From Diaporthe sp. PMI_573 (Eukaryota > Ascomycota > Sordariomycetes > Diaporthales > Diaporthaceae), in contig JAJTUP010000024.1 in NCBI GenBank assembly GCA_021399435.1, positions 915,875-979,874 on the forward strand: DNA of 64,000 nt. Reading direction: 5' to 3'. A program made the translations under genes and the position numbers. Numbering within the stretch: the first letter of the stretch is position 1; each line of letters begins with the position of its first letter. This document shows, piece after piece, positions 11,235 to 21,333 of the stretch. Under the pieces are notes generated by a model that worked only from the letters and a program-made list of their open reading frames with translations, was not told the DNA's origin and made no database searches.

Positions 11235-12216
11235 ATGGAGTCAGGAAATCGCAAAGATGTGGGTTATGTTAATCTATTCCTCTCGAGCTGTGCTAATGGG
11301 AAAAAAGTATACAATCACATTCAACTGGGCAACAGTATTGATGCAGACTGTTGAGTTCACCAACGGCGGTGGTCAAGTGCTCATAGTTACTACCGCCTCT
11401 GACAATGCTCGTGTTCCATCGTATATCCGCACCCAAATGGACTGGACACTGCACCAGTTACCCGTGCAGCGGGCAGCGTCTGGTCCCATCTTCTCTATGG
11501 TTCCAATCCTTATGTCGCTAGGGAAGGAGGTGGCCACACACTGGCAAGCTCTGCTATGTCAAACCCGTGGGTATGAAGCGCCCGACACATGCCGCCATTG
11601 TGAGGAACGCCGCGGTGTTTTCAACAAGTGTGTCTTGCTTCAAAATGAGTTCAAAAATCGTTGCGCAAACTGCATTTTCGACGAGCGGTGGGATTGTGAG
11701 CTCGCAACAATATATAATACAGAGCCGGATTATGACTGCGTACCACCTCAACAGCAATTGGCACAAGGCGGTGAAGACCAAACGCGAGCATCATTAACAC
11801 TGCTAAGGGGAAGCAGGCAGAGAGGGCAGATGGAGCAGGGACAACAAAAAGGGCAGATGGAGCAGGGACAACAAAAAGGGCAGATAGGGGAGAGACAGCA
11901 AAGAGGGCAGATAGAGCAGGGACAGCAAAGAGGGCAGATGAGGGAGGGACAGCAGAGAGGGCAGATGGGTCAGGGACAGCAGAGAGGGCTGAGAGGGCAG
12001 GGACAGCAGAGAAGGCAGATGGGGCAGGGACAACAAAGAGGGCAGAGACGGCAGAGACTAAGGGGTTCGGAGCACAGGTCGAGTCGGCCGGGGCCAAGGA
12101 GACCAGGGCGGAGTGAGCAGAGACCCGCACCTCGGCCACGGACATCGAGGGAGCGACGAGAAATCTTGGCGTCGCGAGGCACGGCGGAGAGACCGATCGA
12201 CCTCGACTTGCTATGA
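11235..12216 (+). CDS. DUF3716-like cysteine-cluster protein with 9-residue repeats
   Basis: Preferred model join(11235-11306, 11347-12216), 313 aa. It starts MESGNRKDVGYVNL and a 40-bp intron (GTATAC...GATGCAG) leads into TVEFTNGGGQV. An unspliced frame open from 11104 is the alternative. A cysteine cluster (CRHCEERRGVFNKCVLLQ ... CANC ... CEL) matches the pattern of two other genes in this window and of fungal DUF3716 proteins as I recall them; function unknown, possibly a small metal-binding module. It is followed by about nine degenerate copies of a 9-residue Gln/Gly-rich unit like RGQMEQGQQ, then an Arg-rich tail ending ERPIDLDLL. It is convergent with the gene at 12247-12882, 30 bp between stop codons. 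Confidence 0.6.
11811..12057 (+). repeat. 27-bp coding minisatellite
   Basis: Roughly nine degenerate units of AGAGGGCAGATGGAGCAGGG plus ACAACAA, each encoding about nine residues, in frame inside the DUF3716-like gene. The first units are nearly identical, pointing to recent expansion. Confidence 0.85.
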
Positions 12217-12246
12217 AATAACACGTAAGCAATAATGACCTCGTGC

Positions 12247-12882
12247 TCAGATTTTACCACCCCGCTTGCTCCTTGTCAGTGGTGGGATGTAACTCTCTTC
12301 AGTCAGATCGATAGGGCTCTCCAATGTACCATGGCCTTGAGCTTGAATCAGTAGATCTTCCAGAGGAGGAACGTAAGGCCCATGGTGTTCTGTCGTGCAT
12401 GACAGCCTGTGCTCACATGTGTCTCGACAGTCCTGCAGGAGACAGTTTGAGCAGGTATTGTTGAATCCTGGATGGCCCTGGAGAACGACGCAACCATCAA
12501 AAGGGTTGTCTAGTTCCAGGCAATTTAGGCAGGCCTTTTCCTCCGTTATCGCCCATCTGGGATCATTTTTTTCGATCATGGGCATCCTCGTGCCGCGCGT
12601 AAAACACAAGATGGCATTCACGACATTTTTGTCTCTGACTCGGAGGCCTTTAAGAAAAGTCTCATCCAGATCTGCCAGCTTGCCTCGGAGTAAGCGCTTC
12701 TCTGGAATATTCACTATGGCGCGCTGCGATGATAGTGTAGCCCAACCGCCACCAGTTGCATCAATAGAAACCAGAGTGTGCCCATCAATTTTACCGCTGC
12801 AGGCATCCAGGAGATAGATAAATATTTCTGGGTCTTGGGTATGCAGTTTATAGTATGGAATATATGGAAGAGGTGAATTCAT
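12247..12882 (-). CDS. DUF3716-like cysteine-cluster protein
   Basis: 211 aa in a single exon from ATG at 12882. The N-terminal part (FIYLLDACSGKIDGHTLVSI) resembles the start of the neighbouring gene at 11235. The cysteine cluster CLNC ... DGCVVLQGHPGFNNTCSNC ... DTCEHRLSC follows the same spacing as its neighbour, consistent with a fungal DUF3716-type domain of unknown function. It ends with SPIDLTEE and a basic tail. PIDLT followed by acids resembles a SUMO-interacting motif, an inference only. The start codon is 8 bp from a long GTCGAC-type minisatellite, which must therefore form its 5' leader or promoter. Confidence 0.7.
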   Translation of the reverse strand: MNSPLPYIPYYKLHTQDPEIFIYLLDACSGKIDGHTLVSIDATGGGWATLSSQRAIVNIPEKRLLRGKLADLDETFLKGLRVRDKNVVNAILCFTRGTRMPMIEKNDPRWAITEEKACLNCLELDNPFDGCVVLQGHPGFNNTCSNCLLQDCRDTCEHRLSCTTEHHGPYVPPLEDLLIQAQGHGTLESPIDLTEESYIPPLTRSKRGGKI

Positions 12883-12890
12883 TTTTCGCG

Positions 12891-13284
12891 GGTCGACTGG
12901 TCGAGGGGGTCGACTGGTCGAACTCGCGTTAGGGGTCGACCGGTCGAGGGGGTCGACTGGTCGAGGGGGTCGACTGGTCGAGGGGGTCGATTGGTCGAAC
13001 TCGCGTTAGGGGTCGACCGGTCGAGGGGGTCGACTGGTCGAGGGGGTCGACTGGTCGAACTCGCGTAAGGGGTCGACCGGTCGAGGGGTCGACTGGTCGA
13101 GGGGGTCGACTGGTCGAACTCGCGTAAGGGGTCGACCGGTCGAGGGGGTCGACTGGTCGAGGGGGTCGACTGGTCGAGGGGGTCGATTGGTCGAACTCGC
13201 GTTAGGGGTCGACCGGTCGAGGGGGTCGACTGGTCGAGGGGGTCGACTGGTCGAGGGGGTCGACTGGTCGAACTCGCGTAAGGG
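12891..13284. repeat. 17-bp minisatellite with higher-order structure
   Basis: About 20 units of GGTCGAYYGGTCGAGGG in six blocks, separated by a 12-bp spacer ACTCGCGTWAGG that replaces the last bases of a unit. Every block after the first begins with the palindromic variant TCGACCGGTCGA; inner units carry GACTGG, and two blocks (of four units) end in GATTGG. Block sizes run about 2, 4, 3, 3, 4, 4. It lies between the start codon of the leftward gene and the promoter of the rightward gene at 13720. Confidence 0.95.
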
Positions 13285-13719
13285 GTTGGTTGAAGTCGCG
13301 CGTATGGTGGAGGGGAGTGGTCGAGGTGGTCGGGGTTGGTTGGGATTATGTAGTGAAGGTGAAGGTAATTAAATGGTTAATATATGGTCAGGGCGGACAT
13401 CGATGTTAGAGTGGCGAGACTAACTACAAATAAATAGTGCATGTTAACGGTGGCCAATACAAGCGGCCACATACGAAAAGCCCGGCTGGCCGGTAGCCAG
13501 GCCATGATTTAAAGTAGAAATGTAAATTAAGGATTAAGGATATTTGTTTTCTTAAAATATAAACACTTCTACTAAAAGATATTCCTATATAAGTCGCAAT
13601 GCAGTTCCAATTAGTACACCATTTCTACATCTATACATATAAGGAAAAATCAATTGTTTCTTTACTTCCATTCTTCTCTTTAAAGTGCACTAAATTAAAT
13701 ATATCTATTTATATTTCAG
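13285..13719 (+). promoter_or_regulatory. Promoter and leader of the 13720 gene, with TATATAAG at 13586-13593
   Basis: AT-rich spacer after the minisatellite. TATATAAG at 13586 lies 134 bp upstream of ATG 13720, typical fungal spacing. No gene seen. Confidence 0.55.
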
Positions 13720-15072
13720 ATGCCTCGTGTTCCCCAAACCAAGGCAGAAGCTGAGTTGCATGCTCGGCAACTGCTAAGGTTACAGAAGTGGTGTGAGGAC
13801 AACCCCACGGAAATCAGTGTTGATTCAGATGTTTTGGAGATATGTCAACAAATCTGGCCAGGCGGGCTAGATGTTTTAAGTGATGATGAAGAGAAAATTC
13901 CCGAAAAATGGAAGAAGGATAAAACCGCAGCTGACACCGGAGGAATGCAAATCCGCGAGTACTGGAAGAAGCACGCTGAAGCTCATACTCCCACTCCGGC
14001 TCCAACTCCTGCCCCGGCTCCTACCCCAGCTCCGGCTCCTGCCCCGGCTTCTACCCCGGCTCCTGCCCCGGCTCCGACTCCTGCTCCTACTCCTGCCCCT
14101 GCCACTGCTCCTACTCCCACTCCGGCTCCAACTCCTGCCCCGGCTCCTGCCCCGGCTCCGACTCCTGCTCCTCCTGCCCCTGCCACTGCCCCTGCCACTG
14201 CTCCTACTCCTGCCCCTGCTCCTACTCCTGCTCCGGCTGCTACCCCGGCTCCGACTGCTGCTCCTGCCCCTACCCCGGCTCCGGCTCCAGTGCCTGGTGC
14301 CAACCCAATTAAGAAGGAACACGATTCAGAACAGGTTGACACGAAGATTAAGCCAGAATACCCTGAGCTACTAGATGAAGCCCTGGAACTATTCTCAGGC
14401 TTGACCCTAAACAACAACAGCAACTCCTTAGTTGAAGATATCGGCTCTAAGGGCGAGCCAGATGAAATTTACTTCTTTCGGGACCCATTTACTGGGTTGG
14501 GCGAATATGTAAAGGGAACAATATTGTTTACACCAGTAAACGGCAAGTGTTTCGGCTTTGCATTGCCAACTGATGATGGGAAGTTCAAATTTGGATTTGC
14601 ACCTGTCACTGCGGAGTATGAGAAGAAGCACTCGCAATTTCAAACAGCATATGGCAACAGTGAAAGAAGTCGGGTTTTGGTTCTGTCAACGGAAAAAGAG
14701 CTTACTAAACATGGTAAGAGCTAACCTGCCACATATATGCAAGATATTTTATACTAAAAGAGCGCAGGCTTTGGCAACCTTGCACGGCTTCAGTACATGG
14801 GCACAGGCTACATGGTGCCACCTAGTGGCATCCCCCCTGATGGAATTACAGTGGAGGATGGTGCGATAGTATGGAACTACGTTGGGAGTGTATGCCCGCT
14901 AACCTATTCCGTTTTCCGACATATCAAAACAGGTAAACTTGGAATGGTAAATAAGTCTTTATCTTGTAACACATACAAGGATCACTTTAAGGACAAAATG
15001 ATTGCCTACTTGCAGGATAGAGGGGTACCCATTCCAAGGAGGAAGGTGAAAAAGCAGTTTACATATTTGTAG
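13720..15072 (+). CDS. Orphan protein with long Pro/Ala/Thr repeat
   Basis: join(13720-14713, 14768-15072), 432 aa. The 54-bp intron has donor GTAAGA, branch TACTAA and acceptor GCGCAG, and the frame stays open across it. Residues about 1-88 form a charged N-terminal segment (EISVDSDVLEICQQIWPGG). Residues about 89-193 are (TPAP)n/(APAP)n repeats. The rest looks globular, with FRDPFTGLGEYVKGTILF, FGFALPTDDGKFKFGFAPV and GTGYMVPPSGIPPDGI, perhaps a beta-rich fold. Not recognised. The repeat could be a flexible stalk or linker; no signal peptide is seen, so a wall location is not supported. Confidence 0.7.
13986..14295 (+). repeat. Coding hexanucleotide-like repeat (Pro-Ala/Pro-Thr)
   Basis: CCNGCT/CCNACT codons alternate for about 310 bp inside the 13720 gene. 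Five of six frames stay open through it, creating spurious overlapping Leu-rich, Arg/Ser-rich and Gly/Ala-rich frames. Confidence 0.9.
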
Positions 15073-15434
15073 GGGTTCGATAAGCATACGGTTTTTGCGG
15101 CTAGGTCATGATAGTTTACCCTCGTTAGGATTTAGTCGTCTGGAACGACTACAACATAGCCACGCTCGTTTATTATATACATCTTGCTTATATAAACTTT
15201 TGCAACCTTATTGCGTGGATTACTTAGCAACCAGTATCTGCGCGGAAGGTGCTTCAGAGGGTAAAGGGGATTTGACGTCCAGATGGCATGATGCTTGCAG
15301 TGCTACAGCCTGGGAAATCCCTTCATTAATGGATATGTACATCGCTCTTCGGCCACTCAGGCCTCTCCCCTGAGTTGACCGCAGTTTGATTGTGTCTTAA
15401 CGAGGGTGGACTTAATCTATTTTACTCAACGTTG
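15073..15434. other. Gene-free spacer
   Basis: Between the tail-to-tail genes ending at 15072 and 15435. Nothing supported beyond 3' flanks. Confidence 0.4.
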
Positions 15435-16470
15435 CTAATAATCCACTATGAGAGCAGCATTCTGGAGTGGCGCCTCTGGAACCTCCAAACGGATGTCACC
15501 CCCGTGTTCCGCAAGGTTTGCCAGGCTTCCACCCAATATACGAGCCGCGGTGTCCGAGTGACACCCTCCAAGGCTGATTGAGTCCCGGGATCCCCAATGG
15601 ATCTTGCTCCCGTCCCTGAGTAAACTCCTGCGTCCCGATGTTACGAGGATACTGACCTGAAACATATCCCGCGCCAAGCCTTCCAAGTGCTCAATTCGGA
15701 TGCTGAAGATGATCCCCCTTTCTCCACTCAAGGAGATCCCACGGCCACTTGGATACGTTGTCGCGATGTTAAGGCGCTCCGAGATATGCCGGCGAATCCA
15801 TGCCATACGTGCGGCCGCAGGGCGGGCAGGCTCGAGATCCTGCAGATCCGGAGTGGCCTCAGCCGGGCCAGCTTCCGAGTCTGTCTTCCTCCTGGCCGTT
15901 GGGATGGAGTTCAAAGAGGGAGCCGACTCTGTCTGCTGGCTTGGGGTGTCGTTTGGTACGGTGGTGGTGCTAGACCTTGCAGGATTGTCTGGTCTTACCA
16001 ACCTCAGCTTACTTTTCCTCGATCCTGTATCTGCGTCTGTTATATGTTCAGATTCAGTTCATGGCGGACGGATTCAGTTGCTTACCCTCCCACTCACGGT
16101 CTATGCCTATATCTGCCAGGGATTTTGCGGTATATGAGGCTATTTTCATCCTAGCAGCAGCCCGTGTATTGTCCAGGGCTCTAAAGATGGGGCCGCCTTC
16201 CCTGCTGGCATGTCTCTTTGCTAGGATGAGCAATGCAAACGCCGTAGAACTTCCATGTCTAAGGAAAAGTCGGTCCACCTCCACCCCACCCTTCATCGGT
16301 GTCAACTCTCTTGGGGAGTAGAGATGACAGTAGCGTTGAAATACGTCTGTTAATAAAACCACAAGCTTCATCCCGAGCTTGGAAGACTTGTATTCGGACT
16401 CCATAGCAGAGGATACGAAAGCTGTTTGCTCAGGTCCTATTGGCCAAGGAAGAGTCTTGGGAATGGGCAA
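15435..16470 (-). CDS. Orphan protein, local three-member family (member 2)
   Basis: complement(15435-16030, 16086-16470), 326 aa. The 55-bp intron has donor GTAAGC; a second AG six bases further in gives an in-frame alternative. The N-terminal module (EVDRLFLRHGSSTAFALLILAKRH) aligns with each half of the duplicated N-terminus at 28-1572, here as a single copy. A Ser/Thr/Pro-rich linker leads to the C-terminal module (FSIRIEHLEGLARDMFQVSI), which aligns with KIEHIAWELFRVRL of member 1 and KIPALAAQLFGVYL of member 3. The extreme C-terminus is shorter than in members 1 and 3. Function unknown. Confidence 0.65.
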
Positions 16471-17269
16471 GTTACCTGTCCTTCGATATATCAGAAATCG
16501 GATGGCTCAGACGGGCATCTCACATACTCCACCACTGAACCCACCCACCCGCTCTCCTCACCAACAAGCAGCTGGGGAATCCTCCGAGGTTGCCGTTGCA
16601 GGCCTTGTTGCACCCCACAGATCAGGCGCAACTTCGGGCACCCCACAAGTACCCTAGGAGACCGACCAGCGCTGGCTGTTTGCGCAGTGCCAGTCCACCG
16701 TAGCCAAATTTAGACCAGCTGGTCTGTTCCTTCGAGGAGCAGATCTATTATTATTCTCCTCGTGCAAGGTTGGCTGGAATCTTAGCGCTCCCCATCAGCA
16801 TCCTCTGATTTATCTTTAGAACCAACTCGACCTTCCTGAAACAAGAGCAGCCCTCTTTCAGATAATTTTCCGGATTATTCCAGCTCCATTTATTTTTCTA
16901 CCATGCCTGCTGCCTCTCTGTTCATCTTGAATTGCATACCATCACCTTTAGGTCCATTATTTACGAGGCTGGATACAAAATTAAGGCTGTAGTAACTGGG
17001 TCGAGGAGTGTGCTGTGTCTCTTCCAGGCTAAGTCTTAGCTCTCTGTATAAAATTACTCCTTTGTGTAAACTCACCGCATAGGGCTTTGTGAGTATGTAG
17101 GGCTTAGGCTGGAGAATGAAAGATTTTGATTTTCTCATGATGATACTGGACAGAAAATGCAAGCCTGTATTAGATGTTCATGCCTGGGCACTCTATGATG
17201 ACCCTTCCGCCCCAGAAGCACCCTTCCGTTTGCCTTCCAAGGAAGGAGAAGCTAACAGTCCCCTTCAAA
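16471..17269. other. Gene-free stretch
   Basis: Upstream of member 2 and downstream of the MFS gene. No supported gene; weak open frames only. Confidence 0.45.
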
Positions 17270-19163
17270 CTACGAAAGTTCAAAAATACTGACTCTTTGC
17301 AGCACATGATCAGTTCGAACCTCCTCCTGCATCTCGAACTCCCTAATCAGAAGGCTCAGAAGGAAGGCGATCGCAGACATGCAAGTGAAGAAAAGGTAAA
17401 GGCCACTCAGGCCGTATACATATGCGTCCAGGATCTGGTTCTTGAGATCGCTGTTGGCAGGGAGCCTCGCCAATTCCACCAGGAAGGCCTCACTGTGCAG
17501 CGCAATATCAGTGCTGAGGCCTTGCGATCTGAGCTTAATACTCATGATGTTCTGGAAGATGGTTCCACCAATTACCACACCAAGGGTCATCCCGAACTGT
17601 CGCAGGAAGGCATACATTGCAGCAGCTTGACCCTCCCTACCGCTCATGCACATTGCTTGGGCAGCAAAGTTCTGGGCGTTCAGCACGGCCCCATGGCCGA
17701 AGCCCAATGCGATGAGGATGACGACCCACGCGGCAATAGGTGTTGCACGATCGAAGATCATAGTAAGGCCGGATGACACCGTGAGGAGGATCCAGCCGAG
17801 CCGAATTGGCCAGCGGTAGCGACCTGTCCTTGTGACGACCGCACCAGTTCCGATCGAGCTTGGGACCAATGTGATCATCACAGGCAGGATAGCTACACCC
17901 GTAATGACACCTCCATAACCCTTGACGGATTGGAAGTAGAACGGTATGTAGTAGAGTTGCCCATATATCTAACAGACGAACGAGTCAGTATTCGCCAACT
18001 CCCTGGGAACTTGGTGAACATACCACTAAGCCTTGGATCAGACCACAAGTATATGTGGCGATAGAACTGACGTTCCAAAACAGACTCGGACGAAGGAATG
18101 GCCGTTGGGCATAGTTCGCCTCATAGAAGAAGGTGCCGGCCATTCCAAGGGCTCCCAGACAGAAGGGAACAAGCGTCTGTGGGCTCGCCCAATTGAACTG
18201 GCTTCCACCCCACGACACAGCCACGAGAAACGACGTCGCGGATGAAATGAAGAGAGCGCCGCCTGGCCAGTCTACTCTCTGCATCTTCTGTAACGCAGTC
18301 GCAGGAGGAGCCCTGAACTTGAGCAGCCACAAGACCAGGGCAGACCCTACGAAGCAGAACGGGAACATGATGTAGAAAACCCACCTCCAGCTCGTGTCCT
18401 GAACAATGACTCCGCCCACAACGGGACCGAGGCAGTTGCCTAAAGCCCATGCTCCAAGCCTTACAGACGTCAGCCAGGTGCTCTCCAAAAAGAGAAAGCG
18501 AATCGACTTACACTGAACCATACCACTTGGGGCGCCAACGAAGAGGCACCATGTCGGTGAAGATAATCAAGCTCAGGACTAGAATTCCGCCGCCACCTAT
18601 GCCCTGCAGGCTCCTGCCAGCGAGCAGGACAGCAATGGATCTGGCGAGGCAGCACAGTAATGTCCCACCGGTAAAAAAAGCAAGCGATGCCAGGAGCACA
18701 ACTGGTCGCCCAAAGATGTTGCTGAGCTCGGCAGTGAAGGGCATGGTCACTGCGTTTGACAGCAGATAGGAAGTCCCGATCCAGAATGCGGTGGTAGTGT
18801 CTAGGCCTAGGTCAAGCACAATAGCCTACTCGAATCATCAGTGTTAAAGTAGTGACACCGAAAACCTTGTAGACCTACATTCAGTGAAGTCACAATGATG
18901 CAAGCATCCAAGGCCACCATGAAAGATATCAGGGAGAGGGCGAGCATGATGAGCACCTGGTGCCTGTTGGGGCTCCAGTGGGATGCGGTTCTCTGCTTCA
19001 CAGCACCATTCGTGGAGCGGATGAGGTCGCTAACATCTTGGCAGACTTCACTGGACACGCCGTGACTCTTGTCAACTGGACCATCTCCCCGGGAGGAAAC
19101 ATTATCCTCAAGAGTTTTGGTTTCCAGAGACCTGGTACAGGACTGAAGGTAATGATGGGACAT
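17270..19163 (-). CDS. MFS transporter, DHA2-like drug/H+ antiporter
   Basis: complement(17270-17968, 18024-18459, 18512-18825, 18879-19163), 577 aa. The three introns are 55, 52 and 53 bp with donors GTATGT, GTAAGT and GTAGGT, and phases fit exactly. A polar cytosolic N-terminus of about 65 residues precedes hydrophobic segments typical of a 14-helix MFS exporter. Diagnostic pieces are TSLNAIVLDLGL, FWIGTSYLLSNAV, the helix-4 motif GRSLQGIGGGG followed by DMVPLRWRPKWYG, and GAWALGNCLGPVVGGVI (antiporter motif C region). This is expected to be a plasma-membrane proton-driven exporter of toxins or secondary metabolites; the substrate cannot be read from sequence. No biosynthetic genes adjoin it. 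No disruption is seen. Confidence 0.92.
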
Positions 19164-19558
19164 AACAGAAAAGTCGGGATATGCAATGAGGGTATGAAGG
19201 GCGAGAGAACTGCTCAGATGAAAATAAAGTATACCAGGCCCGACCAGCTCATGGACGTGTATTTATCCTGGATGAAGCAGAATTGGGAGGTACTCAAGCG
19301 CCGCTGCCGGAGATCCCATCACACTTTGCGTCAACCAACGCAGTGATGGCGATCCTACGGCTTTAGTTCGGTTGAGTATCTATCTAGGTCCACAACACCC
19401 AGTGTGGATCATGGGAAATTAAATTTAGCTGTTCAGACTGTTGGTTCTAACTTGTCAGGGCCAGGGCCGAGGAGATGAGGGCCGAGGCGAGCCCAACACT
19501 TTGCGGGAGGGAGAGAGGAGGAAGCGGCGCAGGTGTGGTCTGATCTCGGTCCTTGATT
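19164..19558. other. Promoter side of the MFS gene; otherwise empty
   Basis: No gene supported. It holds the upstream region of the transporter and the 3' flank of the next leftward gene. Confidence 0.4.
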
Positions 19559-20091
19559 CTAAATCCAGCTCTGGGCCACACCCCGACAAGAACAGCACAG
19601 GAGGCCATACTTGTCCACCAACTCGCAGATTTGTCCCCATCGCTCAAGGTTCTCCATGCGCAACATAACGTTTTCAGCCAGAACCAGATTCAGGTCGTCA
19701 ACCGCCCTGTTGCGAGCAGAAACAACCCCCTTCCCCTCTCTCAGCTCTTGTGACTCAAGCATGGTTTTGTGGGCATGCGCAAGAGACAGGTTTTCTCTGA
19801 AAGCGAGTCTAGTTTCTTCAACAAGGTGTCAATAAGGGGGTTCCCGGTGCACCATACTGCCAAATCATGCTTGAGAGAGTCGATCTCCCGCTACCAATGG
19901 TCAGCGTGTGCCTTGGATCTGTTGCATGCCAAACGTACCAGTATGTGAATAGATGAAGGGTCTAAGGGGCTGGCAACTGGCTGTTTGTCCGCTGGATGCC
20001 GTTGAGGATGCCACCGGCTTGAGATAGTAAGTTCTTGCATGCGATGCAAAAACTTACGCCCTGGAGATTTCGTGTGGTGTTTTTCAGACAT
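19559..20091 (-). pseudogene. Coiled-coil orphan gene with a frameshift
   Basis: Exon 1 (19939-20091) starts MSEKHHTKSPGRK and ends at a strong donor GTACGT. A 48-bp intron with a CTGAC branch and TTGGTAG acceptor leads to exon 2 from 19890 (REIDSLKHDLAVWC). Its frame then runs into a stop, whereas a neighbouring frame continues the same charged helical character to 19559 (ENLSLAHAHKTMLESQELRE ... NVMLRMENLERWGQI). The switch lies around the AGAAAACC at about 19796-19806, a one-base-type shift. Either the gene is broken or a base is wrong. Heptad-like Leu/Glu content suggests a coiled coil; function unknown. Confidence 0.45.
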
Positions 20092-20708
20092 TGGAAAAGT
20101 AGGAAGCTCTGGTTGCCGGGACGTCCTTGTTGGGCATGTGCATGAGGCAGGAACCAGACACGAGAGACCTAAGGTGGTATTTTATTTTGGGTACCTGAGC
20201 ACAAAGACAACCAACACGCCAAGCTGTGGCCTATCAGAACCTCTACCATTCCGTCGGGTCGAGTGAAAGAGTCATGCATAGCTGGCTTTTGATGTGGAGT
20301 AGCAGTGCACCCAGGATCCACAGCGCAAGATAGGATCCATTGGACCGTTTGTTGGCTCAGTAGTGTGCTGCACGGGCATGTCTCGGGGGCCGCCCCCGCA
20401 TGTTCACACTTAACCTATACCGAGATAAGAACATACTAATTTTACGAGGCGCTGAGCCGTCCTGTTCCAACGTGCCAGTTGGTTGAATCCTGGTTGTCGT
20501 AGTTGGGGCGGTGCCCATCCCAAGCTGCACCAACATTGGAGTTCTCAAATCTCATCCCTGGAGCTAGCTGTATGACGGGTTTTCCTCAGCAATGCAGACA
20601 ATCATGCGCCCATGATAAAAGGAGACAGAATCACGGCCTTTATGTGCATGTTTGATTCATTTCCTTTCCACCCAAACCAAAGAAAGCCTAGCCAATCTCC
20701 CAGCCATC
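20092..20708. other. Gene-free spacer
   Basis: No gene supported between the divergent starts at 20091 and 20709; presumably contains both promoters. Confidence 0.4.
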
Positions 20709-21126
20709 ATGTCCACAGACCCTAATTTTTATATTCTGCAAAAAATGTCCACAGAACCTACTCTGCCTCCACTCCGCCCATCTAATAATTATCCCTCCAC
20801 TGAAGATGTGGTAGCACATTTCAAAGAGTCCGCAAATTATTGGTTCAGGGCCTATGACGAGGAGGTTAAAATGCGCCCCATTGAGTCTGCACGTGTGATT
20901 CAAGACCTGATAATTCGACTGAATCGGTTGGAAAAGCTTCTCTCCTGCGTTCTGGGGGCCACTGTAGGCATCATTTGGATTCATTACTGCGAAAATTACT
21001 AATGAGGTATAGCGTGATATAGAGAAGCGTATGAGGCGGGGTCCCGGTCAGGACCATGAGGAGGAGTATGACCCTGAAAACTGTACTGTATTTGACGATA
21101 TGGATGAGGAGGCTTTCTCAGATTAA
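20709..21126 (+). CDS. Small orphan protein with acidic tail
   Basis: join(20709-20963, 21013-21126), 122 aa. The 49-bp intron has donor GTAGGC, branch TTACTAAT and acceptor GTATAG, phase 0. The body contains a predicted helical segment (SARVIQDLIIRLNRLEKLL), and exon 2 is strongly acidic (HEEEYDPENC ... DDMDEEAFSD). It resembles in size and style the coiled-coil protein at 60658-61136 (both contain RLNRLE), but homology is unproven. No domain recognised; ATG context is good (AGCCATCATGTCC). Confidence 0.6.
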
Positions 21127-21333
21127 GTGTAACATGGGTCTGGCCTGGCCGGTCTGGAATTGTCGGCCGCCTTATTTAAGGAATCGAAATGCTTGTTCTT
21201 CGCCGCATGCTGTGCACCCACTTGTACCTCTGAACTGGGATATATAATATCATTTCATTTCTAACAAAATTTGCTTCCACGAAATATGTCCTATACTTCA
21301 ATCTCCTTGCTCCTTACATTCTATCCCAACACC

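Noticed and set aside
11651..12036. Minus-strand Leu/Ser/Pro frames over the 27-bp repeat
   Set aside because: Mirror images of the coding repeat of the 11235 gene; no independent support.
12891..13284. CRISPR-like array
   Set aside because: Units are contiguous with one repeated spacer sequence rather than unique spacers, and this is eukaryotic DNA; it is a minisatellite.
13876..14423. Arg/Ser-rich, Gly/Ala-rich and Leu-rich open frames on both strands over the Pro/Ala repeat
   Set aside because: They are by-products of the CCNGCT/CCNACT repeat inside the 13720 gene; only the Pro/Ala/Thr frame has non-repetitive flanks and a spliced continuation.
16890..17162. 90-codon minus-strand frame
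   Set aside because: No domain, no splice support, and it lies in the 3' flank of the transporter gene.
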